Assembly (NCBI RefSeq): GCF_021295335.1
Contig: NZ_JAIWOT010000001.1
Location: forward strand, 3,061,501 to 3,125,500
Origin: Komagataeibacter sp. FNDCF1
GTDB taxonomy: Bacteria; Pseudomonadota; Alphaproteobacteria; Acetobacterales; Acetobacteraceae
Direction of reading: 5' to 3'
DNA length: 64,000 bases
The notes beneath the pieces are model-generated. The model searched no databases. It saw only the letters and a program-made list of their open reading frames with translations, and had not been told where the DNA came from. The position numbers were made by a program, and so were the translations under genes. Positions 37,149-48,178 of this stretch are shown here, piece after piece (position 1 is the stretch's first letter; each line of letters opens with the position of its first letter).

Positions 37149-38225
37149 ATGTCATCTCAACTGCTGTCGCCTATTGATCTGGGTGGTGGGGTCGTGCTGC
37201 GCGCGCCTGTCATACTGGCCCCCATGGCCGGGGTAACGGACCTGCCGTTCCGCAAGCTGGCGCGCAGGCTGGGGGCGGGGCTGGTGGTTTCGGAAATGAT
37301 CGCGTCCTGGGCCATGGTGCGGGAAAACCAGAACACGCTGCGCATGGCCGAAGTGGCGGATGATGGCCCCAATTCCGTCCAGCTTGCAGGCTGCGACCCC
37401 GATGCGATGGGGCAGGCCGCGCGCATTGCGGTTGATCGCGGGGCGGATATCATCGACATCAATTTCGGCTGCCCGGTCAAGAAGGTGGCGGTGGGCCAGC
37501 TTGCCGGCTCAGCCCTGATGCGTGACGAGGTGCAGGCCGGCCGCCTGCTCGAAGGCGTGGTGCGCGCCGTTGATGTGCCGGTCACGCTGAAGATGCGCAT
37601 GGGCTGGGACCATGACCACCTCAATGCCCCGCGTCTGGCCCGTATTGCACAGGAATCGGGCATACGCATGGTGACGGTGCATGGCCGTACCCGCCAGCAG
37701 TTCTACAACGGCACGGCGGACTGGTATTTCGTGCGCAATGTGGTGGATGCGGTGGACCTGCCGGTCATTGTCAATGGCGATATCCTGACGGTGGAGGACG
37801 CGCGCGTGGCGCTTGAGCGTTCGGGCGCACGCGGCGTGATGATCGGGCGCGGCTGCTATGGACGCCCGTGGTTCCTGGCCCAGGTCGCGCGCGCGCTGAT
37901 GGATGGCATGCATGTGGCGGAACCCGACCTTGCGGCGGAAAAATCCATCGTGCTGGAGCATTACGGCATGATGATCGATCATTTTGGCGCCCATCCCGGG
38001 CTGCGCCTCGCACGCAAGCATGTGTCATGGTATTCGGCCGGGCTGCCGGACTCGGCGGGTTTCCGCGCCGCCGTGAACCGGGTCGATACGGTCGATGCCG
38101 CCATCGGCATGATCCATGAATTCTATGACCGCCAGATCGCGGCGGGCAACGTACGCGGGCCACGTCCCTCCACCGTGGAGGCGGAAAGGGCCGCCGGACG
38201 GACAGCCACCGTACAGGCCGCATGA
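37149..38225 (+). CDS. dusB: tRNA-dihydrouridine synthase DusB (NifR3 family)
   Basis: FMN enzyme that reduces uridine to dihydrouridine in tRNA. The 358-residue TIM barrel shows APMAGVTDLPFR near 25, catalytic cysteine region DINFGCPVKKV near 105, KMRMGWD, VHGRTRQQFYNGTADW near 180 and NGDILTVEDA. It is the classical nifR3 gene standing just upstream of ntrBC in alphaproteobacteria. A very long open frame runs in from upstream (35895) but is antisense to ispDF and not coding. The stop overlaps the ntrB start (ATGA). Confidence 0.95.
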   Translation: MSSQLLSPIDLGGGVVLRAPVILAPMAGVTDLPFRKLARRLGAGLVVSEMIASWAMVRENQNTLRMAEVADDGPNSVQLAGCDPDAMGQAARIAVDRGADIIDINFGCPVKKVAVGQLAGSALMRDEVQAGRLLEGVVRAVDVPVTLKMRMGWDHDHLNAPRLARIAQESGIRMVTVHGRTRQQFYNGTADWYFVRNVVDAVDLPVIVNGDILTVEDARVALERSGARGVMIGRGCYGRPWFLAQVARALMDGMHVAEPDLAAEKSIVLEHYGMMIDHFGAHPGLRLARKHVSWYSAGLPDSAGFRAAVNRVDTVDAAIGMIHEFYDRQIAAGNVRGPRPSTVEAERAAGRTATVQAA

Positions 38226-39364
38226 GCGAAGGCACGCCCCCTGCATCCGTCCACCAGCCCTGTGCGCCGGACAACATAACGGGCAACGGCCGGATCGTGC
38301 TCGATTCGCTCGCGCTGCCGGTGGTGGTGGTGCGGGCGGATGATGCCATCGGGTATGTGAACAGTGCCGCGGAGCCGTTTTTCGGCATGTCGCGTGCGCA
38401 TCTGGTGCAGATGCGCCTGACCGACATCCTGCCCGGTGACAGTCCGCTCTTCCTGCTGGTGGAGCAGGTGCGCGCGCAGGACCACACCGTGGTCGAGCAC
38501 GAGGTCACGCTGGAAAGCCCGCGCCTGCGCCACGAGGGGGTGACGGTGCAGGGCGCGCCGGTCATGGAGGAACCCGGCTCGGTCGTGCTGACATTCCATG
38601 ATTTCTCGGCCGTGCGCGTGCTGGACCGGCAGCTGACCTTCCGCTCCGCAGCACGCAGCGTGGCGGGCATGGCGGCCATTCTGGCGCATGAGGTGAAGAA
38701 CCCGCTCTCGGGCATACGGGGGGCGGCGCAGCTGCTGGAAACATCGGTGGGTGAATCCGACCGCGAGCTTGCGGTCCTGATCCAGGACGAGGTCAACCGC
38801 ATCCGTGACCTGGTGGACCGGATGGACATGTTCAGCGACCGCCCGATCGAGCGCAGGCCGGTGAACATCCACCGCGTGCTGGAGCATGTGCGCCGTCTGG
38901 CGCAGCAGGGCTTCGGGGCGGATATCGGCTTCGAGGAAATGTACGATCCCTCCCTGCCGCCGGTATGGGGCAACCGCGACCAGCTGGTGCAGGTCCTGCT
39001 CAACCTGGTCAAGAATGCTGCCGAGGCGCTCGACACCCGCCCCGAAGGGGGCGAACCGCCCCGGATCACACTCACCACCAGCTACCGCCCCGGCATATGG
39101 GTGTCCACCGGTGGTGGCCAGCGCGTGCAGCTGCCTCTGCTGGTCTCTGTGCGTGACAACGGGCCGGGGATTCCCGAGAACATCCGTCCACATCTGTTCG
39201 AGCCGTTCCTGACCACCAAGACCACCGGCAGCGGGCTGGGTCTGGCGCTGGCGGGCAAGATCGTGGGGGACCATGGCGGCGTGATCGAGGTGGAAAGCCA
39301 GCCCGGCGGGACGGAGGTCCTGCTGCACCTGCCCGTTGTGACCGAAGAGCGGGGCGCGCCGTAA
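38222..39364 (+). CDS. ntrB: Nitrogen regulation sensor kinase NtrB (GlnL)
   Basis: Cytosolic histidine kinase/phosphatase that controls NtrC according to nitrogen status via PII. 380 residues: PAS domain (about 25-130), HisKA with phospho-accepting histidine in ILAHEVKNPLSGIRG near 158, and the HATPase domain with N-box QVLLNLVKNAAEAL, G1 VRDNGPGIP and TTKTTGSGLGLAL. No membrane segment. It is translationally coupled to dusB and followed after 33 bases by ntrC. Confidence 0.94.
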   Translation: MSEGTPPASVHQPCAPDNITGNGRIVLDSLALPVVVVRADDAIGYVNSAAEPFFGMSRAHLVQMRLTDILPGDSPLFLLVEQVRAQDHTVVEHEVTLESPRLRHEGVTVQGAPVMEEPGSVVLTFHDFSAVRVLDRQLTFRSAARSVAGMAAILAHEVKNPLSGIRGAAQLLETSVGESDRELAVLIQDEVNRIRDLVDRMDMFSDRPIERRPVNIHRVLEHVRRLAQQGFGADIGFEEMYDPSLPPVWGNRDQLVQVLLNLVKNAAEALDTRPEGGEPPRITLTTSYRPGIWVSTGGGQRVQLPLLVSVRDNGPGIPENIRPHLFEPFLTTKTTGSGLGLALAGKIVGDHGGVIEVESQPGGTEVLLHLPVVTEERGAP

Positions 39365-39397
39365 GGCCCCCGACCGTATCCGAGAGATAGAGAGCGA

Positions 39398-40846
39398 ATG
39401 TCGCTGCCCACCATTCTAGTTGCCGATGATGACCGTTCGATCCGCACCGTGCTCAGCCAGGCACTGGGGCGCGGGGGCTACCAGGTCCGTGCCACGGGGC
39501 AGGCCGCCACCCTGTGGCAGTGGGTGGAGGAGGGGGAAGGCGATCTCGTCATCACCGATGTCGTCATGCCCGACGAGAACGGGCTGGACCTGATCCCGCG
39601 CATCCGCCGCATCCGCCCCGACCTGCGGGTCGTGGTGATGAGTGCCCAGTCCACGCTGATGACGGCGGTCAAGGCAACCCAGCGCGGCGCGTTCGAATAC
39701 CTGCCCAAGCCATTTGACCTCAAGGAAGTGCTGGCGGTGGTCGCGCGCGCGCTGGCCACCCCCGCCGTGCCGGTGCAGGCCGCACCGGCCCCCCCGCCAG
39801 AGGAACAGATGTCGCTCATTGGCCGGTCGGTGGTGATGCAGGACATCTACCGCATCATCGCCAGGCTTACGACATCGGACCTGACCGTCATGATCAATGG
39901 CGAAAGCGGGACGGGCAAGGAACTGGTGGCGCGCGCGCTGCATGAATACGGGCGCAGGCGTTCCGGGCCGTTCGTGGCCATCAACATGGCCGCCATTCCG
40001 CGCAACCTGATCGAAAGCGAACTGTTCGGCCATGAACGTGGCGCCTTTACCGGGGCCACGTCACGCGTGGCGGGCCGCTTCGAGCAGGCGGCCGGCGGCA
40101 CGCTGTTCCTGGACGAGATTGGCGACATGCCGCCCGAGGCCCAGACCCGCCTTCTGCGCGTGCTGCAGGATGGCGAGTTCACGACCGTGGGCGGCACGCT
40201 GCCCATCCGCGCCAATGTCCGCATCATTGCCGCAACCCACAGGGACCTGCGGCAGGCGATCCGGGCCGGTACGTTCCGCGAGGATCTGTACTACCGTCTG
40301 AACGTGGTGCCCATGCGCCTGCCGCCACTGCGCGAGCGGGTGGAGGACATACCCCTGCTGGCACGGCATTTCCTGAACGAGAACGCCGATGGCGCGGGTC
40401 CCGTGCGCGTACTGGATGACGAGGCGATGGCCCGGCTGCAGGCCCATCGCTGGCCCGGCAACGTGCGTGAGCTTGAAAACCTGATGCGCCGCATTACCGC
40501 GCTGCACCCGCAGGAAAGCATCGGGGCGGATATCATAGCCGCGGAACTGGCGGAGGCCAGCAGCCTTGCCCCGCAGGGCGAGGGCACCGGCACCCAGCCG
40601 GAAACCCTGGCCGGGGCGGTGGAGCGGCACCTGCGCCGCTTCCTGGCATCGGGACAGGAGGGCATGCCGATGAGCGATATTTATGACAAGGTGATTGCGG
40701 AGGTCGAACGCCCGCTGATTTCCATGACGCTGGCGGCAACGCGGGGCAACCAGATCCGGGCGGCGGCCATGCTGGGGCTGAACCGCAACACCCTGCGCAA
40801 GAAGATCCGCGACCTCGATATTCCCGTCGTGCGCGGCGGCGCATGA
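39398..40846 (+). CDS. ntrC: Sigma-54 response regulator NtrC
   Basis: Enhancer-binding activator of nitrogen genes. 482 residues: receiver domain (acidic pocket VADDDRS, phospho-aspartate in [12 protein letters not shown] near 53, K in LPKPFDL), AAA+ domain with Walker A GESGTGKE near 168, an intact GAFTGA loop near 213 that contacts sigma-54, Walker [12 protein letters not shown] near 235, and a C-terminal Fis-type helix-turn-helix ([20 protein letters not shown]). The stop overlaps ntrY (ATGA). Confidence 0.95.
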   Translation: MSLPTILVADDDRSIRTVLSQALGRGGYQVRATGQAATLWQWVEEGEGDLVITDVVMPDENGLDLIPRIRRIRPDLRVVVMSAQSTLMTAVKATQRGAFEYLPKPFDLKEVLAVVARALATPAVPVQAAPAPPPEEQMSLIGRSVVMQDIYRIIARLTTSDLTVMINGESGTGKELVARALHEYGRRRSGPFVAINMAAIPRNLIESELFGHERGAFTGATSRVAGRFEQAAGGTLFLDEIGDMPPEAQTRLLRVLQDGEFTTVGGTLPIRANVRIIAATHRDLRQAIRAGTFREDLYYRLNVVPMRLPPLRERVEDIPLLARHFLNENADGAGPVRVLDDEAMARLQAHRWPGNVRELENLMRRITALHPQESIGADIIAAELAEASSLAPQGEGTGTQPETLAGAVERHLRRFLASGQEGMPMSDIYDKVIAEVERPLISMTLAATRGNQIRAAAMLGLNRNTLRKKIRDLDIPVVRGGA

Positions 40847-43110
40847 GCAGCACCCCCACGGCCCGCCCCGGCGCCGCCTACCGGCTGGCGCGGCGCATGC
40901 TGGACATGCTTGTGCGCCGCAATGTGGCGCTGGTCCTGGTACTGCTGGCGCTGGTGCTGGGTGTCGCGACCTTCGTTGTGCTGTCGGGGGGCAAGTCACT
41001 GGCGCACCATCCGCAGATTCAGGCGCTGGTCTTCATCCTCAATTTCCTCGTGCTGCTGCTGCTGGCCACGTCGCTGACCGAAAAGGTGGGCCGCGTGCTG
41101 GCCGAACGCCGCAGCGGGCTGGCGGGCGCCAGGCTGCATGTGCGGCTGGTCACGCTGTTCGGCATCGTGGCGGTGGCGCCGACCATCGTGGTGGGCACGT
41201 TTGCCGCCGTGTTTTTCCATTACGGCATCCAGATCTGGTTCAGTGACCGGGTGAACACGGCAATGAACGAGGCGCTGGAAACGTCACGCGGCTACCTGCA
41301 GGAACATAACGCCAATATCCGCACCGAGGCATTCTCGCTCGCCAACTACCTTGTCAGCGCCCAGACCGCGCTGGCGGGTTCGGGCAACGACCTGCTGCAC
41401 AACCCCGATGCGCTCTCGCAGGTGCTGGATTCACAGGCGACACTGCGCGGGCTGGATGTGGCGGTGGTGTATGATCCCTTCACCAACACGGTCGTGGCCT
41501 CGGGCGGGCTCATGGGGCGGACCGCCAATCTCAAGGACCTGCCGCCGCCTGCCGCCACGCTGATGGCGCGCACGAACGAGATCGCGATCCTTGACTCACC
41601 CGATGAAAAGACGGTCCGCGCGGTGGTGACGCTGGGGGATACGCCGCCGCTCATGCTCATGATCGCCCGCCCCGTGGACCCCGATATCCTCGAACACATG
41701 CACCGCACCGAACAGGTGGTGGCCGACTACCAGCGCCTGAACGGCAACCGTGGCAAGATCCAGTTCACCTTCGTGCTGATCTTTGCACTTGTGGCGGTGC
41801 TGGTGCTGGGAGCGGCCATCCTGATCGGGCTCATGCTCGCCAACCAGATCGTGCGCCCGCTGGGGCTGCTCATCCTGGCGTCCGAACGGGTGAGCAAGGG
41901 CAATCTGGACAGCAACGTGCCCGAAGGCGACCGCGATGACGAAGTCTCAAGCCTGTCGCGCGCCTTCAACCGCATGACATCCCAGCTGGCCAGCCAGCGT
42001 GCGGAACTGGTCAACGCCACCAACCAGATCAATGAACGCCGCAGGTTTACCGAAGCCGTGCTGTCCGGCGTGTCCGCCGGCGTGATCGGGCTGGATGCGC
42101 AACGCGTGATCGAACTGCCCAACCGGGCGGCCAGCGTGCTGCTGCACCGGGACATGGAAAGCTGCATCGGCCAGCCGCTGGTCCAGGTGGTGCCGGAACT
42201 GGCCGACATGCTGGAACGCGTTGCCCATGATGGCGCGCGCGAACTGACGGGGGAGGTACAGGTGCTGGCCGACGGGCGCGCCTGTACCCTGCTGGTCCGA
42301 ATCGGTGCCGAAATGCAGGCGAGCCTGAATGGCGACATCGCGGGGGGGTATGTGGTTACATTTGATGACATAACAGCCCTGCAGGTCGCGCAGCGCAAGG
42401 CGGCATGGGCGGATGTGGCGCGGCGCATCGCGCACGAGATCAAGAACCCGCTCACCCCCATCCAGCTGGGTGCCGAACGGCTCAAGCGCCGCTTCCTGCG
42501 CGAGATCACATCCGACCCCGACACCTTCGTGCAGTGCGTGGACACGATCATCCGCCATGTGAGCGATATCGGGCGCATGGTGGATGAATTTTCCGCCTTC
42601 GCGCGCATGCCCCAGCCCGTCATGCGCATGGAGGATCTCTCCCGCATCGTGCGCGAGACGCTGATCCTGCAGCGCAACGCGCACCCTGAACTGCTGTATG
42701 AGGTCAACCTGCCCGACCGGGGGCCGCAGGTGCGCTGCGACCGCAGGCTGGTGGGCCAGGCGCTGACCAACCTGTTGCAGAACGCCGCCGACGCCATAGC
42801 CATGCGCCGCCCGCAGCAGGAGGCGGGCGGGGATGGCGTGATCGGCACGATCCGTATTACATTGCGCCAGGCTGATCCGGACGTGCTCCTGATCGTGGAG
42901 GATGACGGAATCGGGTTGCCAGTTGAGGATCGTGCCCGGCTGACCGAGCCCTATGTGACCCACAAGCCCAAGGGAACCGGCCTTGGCCTTGCGATCGTCA
43001 AGAAGATTCTTGAAGATCATGGCGGAAGCATCGGGCTGGAGGACCGCGCCGGGGGCAGGGGAGCTGTATCGACGTTGATTTTGCCGATAAAGGACGACCA
43101 TGGGCCATGA
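40843..43110 (+). CDS. ntrY: Membrane sensor kinase NtrY
   Basis: Histidine kinase partner of NtrX, linked in alphaproteobacteria to nitrogen use, redox state and envelope control. 755 residues: three hydrophobic segments near the N-terminus (about 27-45, 58-75, 100-125), an extracytoplasmic region to about 300, one more membrane span (about 305-330), HAMP ([19 protein letters not shown]), PAS, HisKA ([20 protein letters not shown] near 530) and HATPase ([32 protein letters not shown]). It overlaps ntrX by 11 bases. Confidence 0.94.
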   Translation: MSSTPTARPGAAYRLARRMLDMLVRRNVALVLVLLALVLGVATFVVLSGGKSLAHHPQIQALVFILNFLVLLLLATSLTEKVGRVLAERRSGLAGARLHVRLVTLFGIVAVAPTIVVGTFAAVFFHYGIQIWFSDRVNTAMNEALETSRGYLQEHNANIRTEAFSLANYLVSAQTALAGSGNDLLHNPDALSQVLDSQATLRGLDVAVVYDPFTNTVVASGGLMGRTANLKDLPPPAATLMARTNEIAILDSPDEKTVRAVVTLGDTPPLMLMIARPVDPDILEHMHRTEQVVADYQRLNGNRGKIQFTFVLIFALVAVLVLGAAILIGLMLANQIVRPLGLLILASERVSKGNLDSNVPEGDRDDEVSSLSRAFNRMTSQLASQRAELVNATNQINERRRFTEAVLSGVSAGVIGLDAQRVIELPNRAASVLLHRDMESCIGQPLVQVVPELADMLERVAHDGARELTGEVQVLADGRACTLLVRIGAEMQASLNGDIAGGYVVTFDDITALQVAQRKAAWADVARRIAHEIKNPLTPIQLGAERLKRRFLREITSDPDTFVQCVDTIIRHVSDIGRMVDEFSAFARMPQPVMRMEDLSRIVRETLILQRNAHPELLYEVNLPDRGPQVRCDRRLVGQALTNLLQNAADAIAMRRPQQEAGGDGVIGTIRITLRQADPDVLLIVEDDGIGLPVEDRARLTEPYVTHKPKGTGLGLAIVKKILEDHGGSIGLEDRAGGRGAVSTLILPIKDDHGP

Positions 43111-44491
43111 AATCCTGATCGTCGATGACGAGCCGGATATACGGCTTCTTATCGAGGGTATTCTGTCAGATGAAGGATACGAGACCCGGCTGGCCGCGGA
43201 TTCCGATTCCGCCATCGCCGCGTTCAGGGAGCGCAGGCCCTCGCTTGTGGTACTGGATGTATGGCTGCAGGGCTCGCGGCTTGACGGGCTTGGTATCCTC
43301 AACGTCCTTCACAAGGAAGAGCCGTCCGTCCCGGTCATCATGATATCGGGCCACGGCACGATCGAGACCGCCGTCGCCGCCCTGCAGCACGGGGCGTATG
43401 ACTTCATCGAAAAACCCTTCCAGGCGGACCGGCTGCTGGTGGTGGTCCGCCGCGCACTCGAGGCCTCGCGCCTTGCGCGTGAAAATGCGGAACTGCGCCT
43501 GCTGGCGGGCTCCGGCACCGTGCTGGAGGGGCGCAGTGCCGCCATTGTCGCCGTGCGCAACCAGATCGACCGCGTGGCGCCCACCGGCTCGCGCGTGCTG
43601 ATATCGGGGGCGGCGGGTACCGGCAAGGAAGTGGCGGCGCGGATGGTCCATGCCAGTTCCCGCCGGGCGGAGGGGCCGTTCATCGCGCTGAACTGCGCAA
43701 CCCTGGCGCCCGGCCGGTTCGAGGAGGAACTGTTCGGCACGGAAGGTGGCGATGATGGCACGGGCCGGCGTACCGGCGTGCTGGAGCGCGCCCACGGCGG
43801 CACGCTGGTGCTTGATGAAGTATCCGACATGCCGCTGGAGACACAGGGCAAGATCGTGCGCGCGCTGCAGGACCAGACATTCGAGCGGCTGGGCGGTGCG
43901 CGGCGGGTCAAGGTGGATGTGCGCGTGCTGGCCACCACCAACCGCGACCTGCAGTCCGAGATCGCGCTGGGCCGCTTCCGTGAGGACCTGTACTACCGCC
44001 TGGCGGTTGTGCCGCTGCGCATTCCCAGCCTGCGCGAACGGCGCGAGGACATACCCGAACTGGCCCGCATGTTCCTGGACCGCGCGGCCGAGACCGCGGG
44101 CCTGCCGCTGCGCGAACTGTCGGGTGATGCGATTGCGGCCCTGCAGAGCTATGAGTGGCCGGGCAACGTGCGGGAACTGCGCAACCTGATGGAGCGGCTG
44201 CTGATCATGATGCCGGGCAACAGCACGGACCCGATCCGCGCCGACATGCTGCCCTCCACCGTGGGGGAAGGGGCGCCGGCACTGCTCAAGTTCGATTCTG
44301 ACGAGGATGTGATGAGCCTGCCGCTGCGTGAGGCCCGCGACCTGTTCGAGACCCAGTACCTTCAGGCACAGCTATTACGCTTTGGAGGGAACATCAGCCG
44401 TACGGCGGGGTTTGTGGGCATGGAGCGCAGTGCGTTGCATCGCAAGCTCAAGCAGCTGGGCGTCACGTCCGAGGATCGCAACACGGGATGA
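43100..44491 (+). CDS. ntrX: Response regulator NtrX
   Basis: Partner of NtrY. 463 residues: receiver domain (VDDEPDIR, phospho-aspartate in VVLDVWLQGS near 54), AAA+ domain with a modified Walker A (GAAGTGKE near 170) and Walker B LVLDEVSDMP, and a C-terminal helix-turn-helix (GNISRTAGFVGMERSALHRKL). The GAFTGA loop is absent (the region reads FGTEGGDDGTGRR), so it is not expected to open sigma-54 promoters. This is the known NtrX condition and contrasts with the neighbouring NtrC. Confidence 0.94.
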   Translation: MGHEILIVDDEPDIRLLIEGILSDEGYETRLAADSDSAIAAFRERRPSLVVLDVWLQGSRLDGLGILNVLHKEEPSVPVIMISGHGTIETAVAALQHGAYDFIEKPFQADRLLVVVRRALEASRLARENAELRLLAGSGTVLEGRSAAIVAVRNQIDRVAPTGSRVLISGAAGTGKEVAARMVHASSRRAEGPFIALNCATLAPGRFEEELFGTEGGDDGTGRRTGVLERAHGGTLVLDEVSDMPLETQGKIVRALQDQTFERLGGARRVKVDVRVLATTNRDLQSEIALGRFREDLYYRLAVVPLRIPSLRERREDIPELARMFLDRAAETAGLPLRELSGDAIAALQSYEWPGNVRELRNLMERLLIMMPGNSTDPIRADMLPSTVGEGAPALLKFDSDEDVMSLPLREARDLFETQYLQAQLLRFGGNISRTAGFVGMERSALHRKLKQLGVTSEDRNTG

Positions 44492-44617
44492 GCTTTTGCC
44501 CGCTGGGCGCATGCCTGCTAGACAACGAACTGTGATACGGACGGTGGCAACGCCGTAGCATGACACGAGAACTGTGCCGTGTACCCCCGCCCAACAAGCA
44601 ACAAGTAAGGCCCTGCC

Positions 44618-44902
44618 GTGGCAAAAGAACCTTCACAGAATGTACAGGACGTGTTCCTCAACCACGTCCGCCGGTCCAAGACGCCGGTCACCATCTTCCT
44701 CGTCAACGGGGTCAAGCTTCAGGGCATCATCACCTGGTTTGACAATTTCTCCGTCCTGCTGCGGCGCGACGGGCATACCCAGCTAGTCTACAAGCATGCG
44801 ATCAGCACGGTCATGCCCGCCACGCCGGTCAGCCTGTTCGAACCACCCGCCGAGGCCGAGGCGACAGAGGACCGCACGGCCACGGATGGCAGTCTGTCGT
44901 GA
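44618..44902 (+). CDS. hfq: RNA chaperone Hfq
   Basis: Sm-like hexameric protein that promotes sRNA-mRNA pairing. 94 residues with Sm1 ([39 protein letters not shown] begins here; core about 11-50) and Sm2 ending in the YKHAIST motif near 63, then a short acidic tail. The 126-base gap after ntrX likely holds a separate promoter. The stop overlaps the hflX start (GTGA), the common hfq-hflX pairing. Confidence 0.96.
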   Translation: MAKEPSQNVQDVFLNHVRRSKTPVTIFLVNGVKLQGIITWFDNFSVLLRRDGHTQLVYKHAISTVMPATPVSLFEPPAEAEATEDRTATDGSLS

Positions 44903-46209
44903 CGGTGGGGCAGCCTTCCTCTGCCACCCGCGCGGCCGTTATCCTGCCGTGGGAACGCCCCGACCGTCATGACGATGCCCGCGCCGCCGAGGCCCGGCTG
45001 GAGGAGGCCGTTGGCCTTGCCGCTTCCATCGGGCTGGTGGTGGTGTGCCAGGCGGTGCTTCTGCTGCGCGCCCGCAGGCCGGCCACCCTGCTTGGTGGTG
45101 GCCAAGTTGATTCGCTCAAGGAAACGGTCAAGGCCGACAACATCACCGTTGTCATCATCGATTCCCGCCTGACCCCGGTACAGCAGCGTAACCTGGAGCG
45201 CGCCCTGGGCTGCAAGGTGATCGACCGGACCGCGCTGATCCTGGACATATTTGGCGAGCGCGCCGCCACGCGTGAAGGCACGCTGCAGGTCGAACTGGCC
45301 CATCTGGAATGCCAGCGCAGCCGCCTTGTGCGCACATGGACCCATCTTGAACGCCAGCGCGGTGGCTTCGGCTTCCTTGGTGGCCCCGGTGAAACCCAGA
45401 TCGAGGCCGACCGCCGCATGATCGGGGACCGGATCGTCCGCCTCAAGCGTGAACTGGAACAGGTGCGCCGTACCCGTGGCCTGCACCGGCAGGCGCGCCG
45501 TCGCGTGCCGTTCCCCATCGTGGCGCTGGTGGGTTACACCAATGCGGGCAAGTCCACCCTGTTCAATGCCCTGACCGGGGCCAGCGTGTATGCGCAGGAC
45601 CAGCTGTTCGCCACGCTGGACCCCACCATGCGCGGCATCCGGCTGCCATCGGGGCGGCGGGTGATCCTGTCGGACACGGTGGGGTTCATCAGTGACCTGC
45701 CGACCGAGCTCATCGCCGCCTTCCGTGCAACGCTGGAAGAAGTGGCGGAGGCCGACATCATCCTGCATGTGCGCGATGTCTCGCACCCCGACAGCGCATC
45801 GCAGCGCACGGACGTGATCGAGGTGCTGGAAGGCATGGCCCGCAACGGCACGATTGAGGAAGACTGGCAGGGCCGTGTCATCGAGGTGCTGAACAAGGCC
45901 GATCTGGTCGGCGGGCGGGAAGCGGTGGGCGCGCGGCCGGGCAACGTGGTCATTTCCGCCATTACCGGCGATGGCCTGCCCGACCTGCTGGCTGCGATTG
46001 ACGAGCGCATGACGCGGGCGATGGAAGTCGCGCTGTACCGTGTGCCCCTGGCCGAAGGGGCGGCCATGGCGTGGCTGTATGAGCATGGGGAAGTAACCGG
46101 GCGCGAGGACGGGGAGGATGGGGCGCAGATGACCGTGCGCCTCTCTCCCGCCAACCGGGCGCGCTTCGAGATGCAGTTCGGCCGTGTCGTGACCTGCCTG
46201 GACGTCTAG
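44899..46209 (+). CDS. hflX: Ribosome-associated GTPase HflX
   Basis: GTPase that splits stalled or hibernating 70S ribosomes, notably under stress. 436 residues: N-terminal domain with [12 protein letters not shown], the glycine-rich linker [16 protein letters not shown] near 160, then the G domain: G1 [14 protein letters not shown] near 215, [10 protein letters not shown] (G3) and LNKADLV (G4). Start is GTG overlapping the hfq stop. Confidence 0.94.
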   Translation: MTVGQPSSATRAAVILPWERPDRHDDARAAEARLEEAVGLAASIGLVVVCQAVLLLRARRPATLLGGGQVDSLKETVKADNITVVIIDSRLTPVQQRNLERALGCKVIDRTALILDIFGERAATREGTLQVELAHLECQRSRLVRTWTHLERQRGGFGFLGGPGETQIEADRRMIGDRIVRLKRELEQVRRTRGLHRQARRRVPFPIVALVGYTNAGKSTLFNALTGASVYAQDQLFATLDPTMRGIRLPSGRRVILSDTVGFISDLPTELIAAFRATLEEVAEADIILHVRDVSHPDSASQRTDVIEVLEGMARNGTIEEDWQGRVIEVLNKADLVGGREAVGARPGNVVISAITGDGLPDLLAAIDERMTRAMEVALYRVPLAEGAAMAWLYEHGEVTGREDGEDGAQMTVRLSPANRARFEMQFGRVVTCLDV

Positions 46210-46325
46210 GACCGCTGCCATGCCGTGCTGACCGGGGCGTGACCGGGGCAGGGGTGGAAAACGGGTGCGTGCTGGCGCACGATTGCACACCGGACAGAGG
46301 ACTGACACGCAACGCGGAGGCTGCA

Positions 46326-47162
46326 ATGACGGAACGGATCACACTGGCGGACATGCACGCGGTGGTGGGAATGATGCGTGGGGCGGCGAAACGCCACGTC
46401 ATGCCGTCCTTCCGCTGCCTTGACCGTGCTGATATCCGCGCCAAGAGCGGCCCGCTGGATATCGTGACCGTGGCGGATGAAGCCACCGAGCGCGACCTGA
46501 CAGCAGCCCTGCAGGCCGCATGGCCGCAGGCGCTGGTGGTGGGGGAGGAAGCGGTGGCGGCCAACCCCGCCATTGTGGACGGTCTTGCAACGGCCGACCT
46601 GGCCTTCGTGATCGACCCCATTGATGGCACGGCCAACTATGCGGCGGGCGTGCCGCTGTTCGGCGTCATGGTCTCGGCTGTCATGGATGGGGAAGTGGCT
46701 GGCGGGGCAATCCTTGATCCGGTCTGTAACGTCGCGGCTTTTGCCGCACGCGGGCAGGGCGCATGGCTGGAGGACGGCACGGGGGCCAGGCGCGCCCTGC
46801 ATGTCGCCCCGCCCGTGCCTGCGCGCGAAATGGCGGGCAATGCCTCATGGCGCTACCTGCCGCCCGACCTGCGTGACGTGGTGACGCGTAACCTGCCCAA
46901 GGTGGCGGGATCATGGGATTTCCGTTGTGCGGCACATGAATACCTGATGCTGGTGGACGGGCGCTGCCACTTCCTGCTGTTCAACCGCACCCTGCCGTGG
47001 GACCATCTGGCGGGCTGGCTGATCCATGCGGAAGCTGGTGGCTACAGCGCGCATTTCGATGGCAGTCCCTACCGCGTGACCGACCGCACCGGCGGCCTGC
47101 TCTATGCGCCCGACCGTGCAAGCTGGCAGGCGCTGCATGATCTGCTGCTGACGCCAGACTGA
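46326..47162 (+). CDS. Inositol-monophosphatase-family phosphatase
   Basis: Metal-dependent sugar-phosphate phosphatase of 278 residues, in the SuhB/CysQ/HisN superfamily. Metal motifs: VVGEEAV near 75 (E ligands), FVIDPIDGTANYAAG near 95 (DPIDGT signature), and the late WDHLAGWLIHAEAGG near 222 (DxAA-type). GGAG stands 8 bases before ATG 46326. The substrate cannot be told from sequence; histidinol-phosphatase (HisN) or inositol monophosphatase are both possible. It is 117 bases downstream of hflX and ends at repeat copy E. Confidence 0.85.
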   Translation: MTERITLADMHAVVGMMRGAAKRHVMPSFRCLDRADIRAKSGPLDIVTVADEATERDLTAALQAAWPQALVVGEEAVAANPAIVDGLATADLAFVIDPIDGTANYAAGVPLFGVMVSAVMDGEVAGGAILDPVCNVAAFAARGQGAWLEDGTGARRALHVAPPVPAREMAGNASWRYLPPDLRDVVTRNLPKVAGSWDFRCAAHEYLMLVDGRCHFLLFNRTLPWDHLAGWLIHAEAGGYSAHFDGSPYRVTDRTGGLLYAPDRASWQALHDLLLTPD

Positions 47163-47190
47163 AAACCCCGGCAAACAGGAAGACGTGTTT

Positions 47191-47264
47191 GGTGAAGCTT
47201 TTTTCAAAAAACTTCGAAGAATGCCGTCTTTTTGAAAAAAGGCGGCACCCGTAAACTTCTGTTC
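47191..47264 (+). repeat. Double-hairpin intergenic repeat, copy E
   Basis: Same orientation as A and B. GAAGCTTTTTT/CAAAAAACTTC hairpin (47194-47215), then GCCGTC-T5-G-A6-GGCGGC (47223-47246), then ACCCGTAAACTTCTGTTC. It fills the gap between the phosphatase stop and the mazG stop (convergent genes). Confidence 0.88.
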
Positions 47265-47291
47265 GACAAATATCTGAAGTTACTGCGGGGT

Positions 47292-48080
47292 TCAGTCCTG
47301 GTCGGCGCGCTCGCGGCGTTTGACCGCCTGCCAGCCTTCCTCCATCGTCTTCACGTCCACATCCGCAAGCGCCAGGCCACGGTCGGCCAGATCGTGTTCG
47401 ACGGCGGTAAAGCGGCGGGTGAACTTGGCATTGGCCTGACGCAGGCAGGCTTCGGGGTCCATGTCCAGCTTGCGGGCAAGGGTCGCCAGCGTGAACAGCA
47501 CGTCCCCCAGTTCATCGAATATCTTCTCGCGGTCGCCACTTTCCAGTTCGACCTTCAGTTCATCAAGTTCCTCGTCCACCTTGGCCGCGACTTCCCCCAC
47601 CGTATCCCAGTCAAAGCCGGTGCGGGCGGCGCGGGCGGACAGCTTGCGCGCGCGCAGCAGGGCGGGCAGGCCAACGGGTACGTCATCCAGCGTGCCGCCC
47701 CGGTTGCGGGCCATGCGTTCCTGTGCCTTGCCACTTTCCCACTGGCCCGGCGCGGCCTGCGCATCACCAAATACATGCGGGTGGCGGCGGACCATCTTGT
47801 CACCGATCACGGTGGCTACGGTGGCGAAGTCGAACAGCCCTTTCTCATCGGCCATCTGGGCGTGGTAGACGACCTGCAGCAGAAGGTCGCCCAGTTCATC
47901 GGGCAGGCTGTCCCAGTCGCTGCGTGCTATGGTGTCGGCCACCTCATGGGCTTCTTCAATGCTGTAGGGCGCGATGGAGGCGAAGTCCTGCTCCCGGTCC
48001 CACGGGCAGCCGGTCTGCGGGTCGCGCAGGCGGGCCATGATGTCCAGCAGGCGTTGCACGGCGGGGGCTGGGTCTTGCAT
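47292..48080 (-). CDS. mazG: Nucleoside triphosphate pyrophosphohydrolase MazG
   Basis: Hydrolyses (d)NTPs to NMPs and pyrophosphate, cleaning aberrant nucleotides. 262 residues with two MazG domains: the first has the EExxE...ExxD metal set in YSIEEAHEVADTI and LPDELGDLLLQVVYHA (about 40-75), the second in KVDEELDELKVELES and IFDELGDVLFTLATLAR (about 165-205). N-terminal LRDPQTGCPWDREQ is typical. Divergent from argC with about 100 bases between starts. Confidence 0.95.
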   Translation of the reverse strand: MQDPAPAVQRLLDIMARLRDPQTGCPWDREQDFASIAPYSIEEAHEVADTIARSDWDSLPDELGDLLLQVVYHAQMADEKGLFDFATVATVIGDKMVRRHPHVFGDAQAAPGQWESGKAQERMARNRGGTLDDVPVGLPALLRARKLSARAARTGFDWDTVGEVAAKVDEELDELKVELESGDREKIFDELGDVLFTLATLARKLDMDPEACLRQANAKFTRRFTAVEHDLADRGLALADVDVKTMEEGWQAVKRRERADQD

Positions 48081-48178
48081 GGGGCGGGTTTCCTGCCATG
48101 TTCATGTTGCGGTCGGGCACGGCTTTTGTATAGATCGCACGCCCCGGGGCGGGAAGTTTTTATCAGGACAGGCGGAAC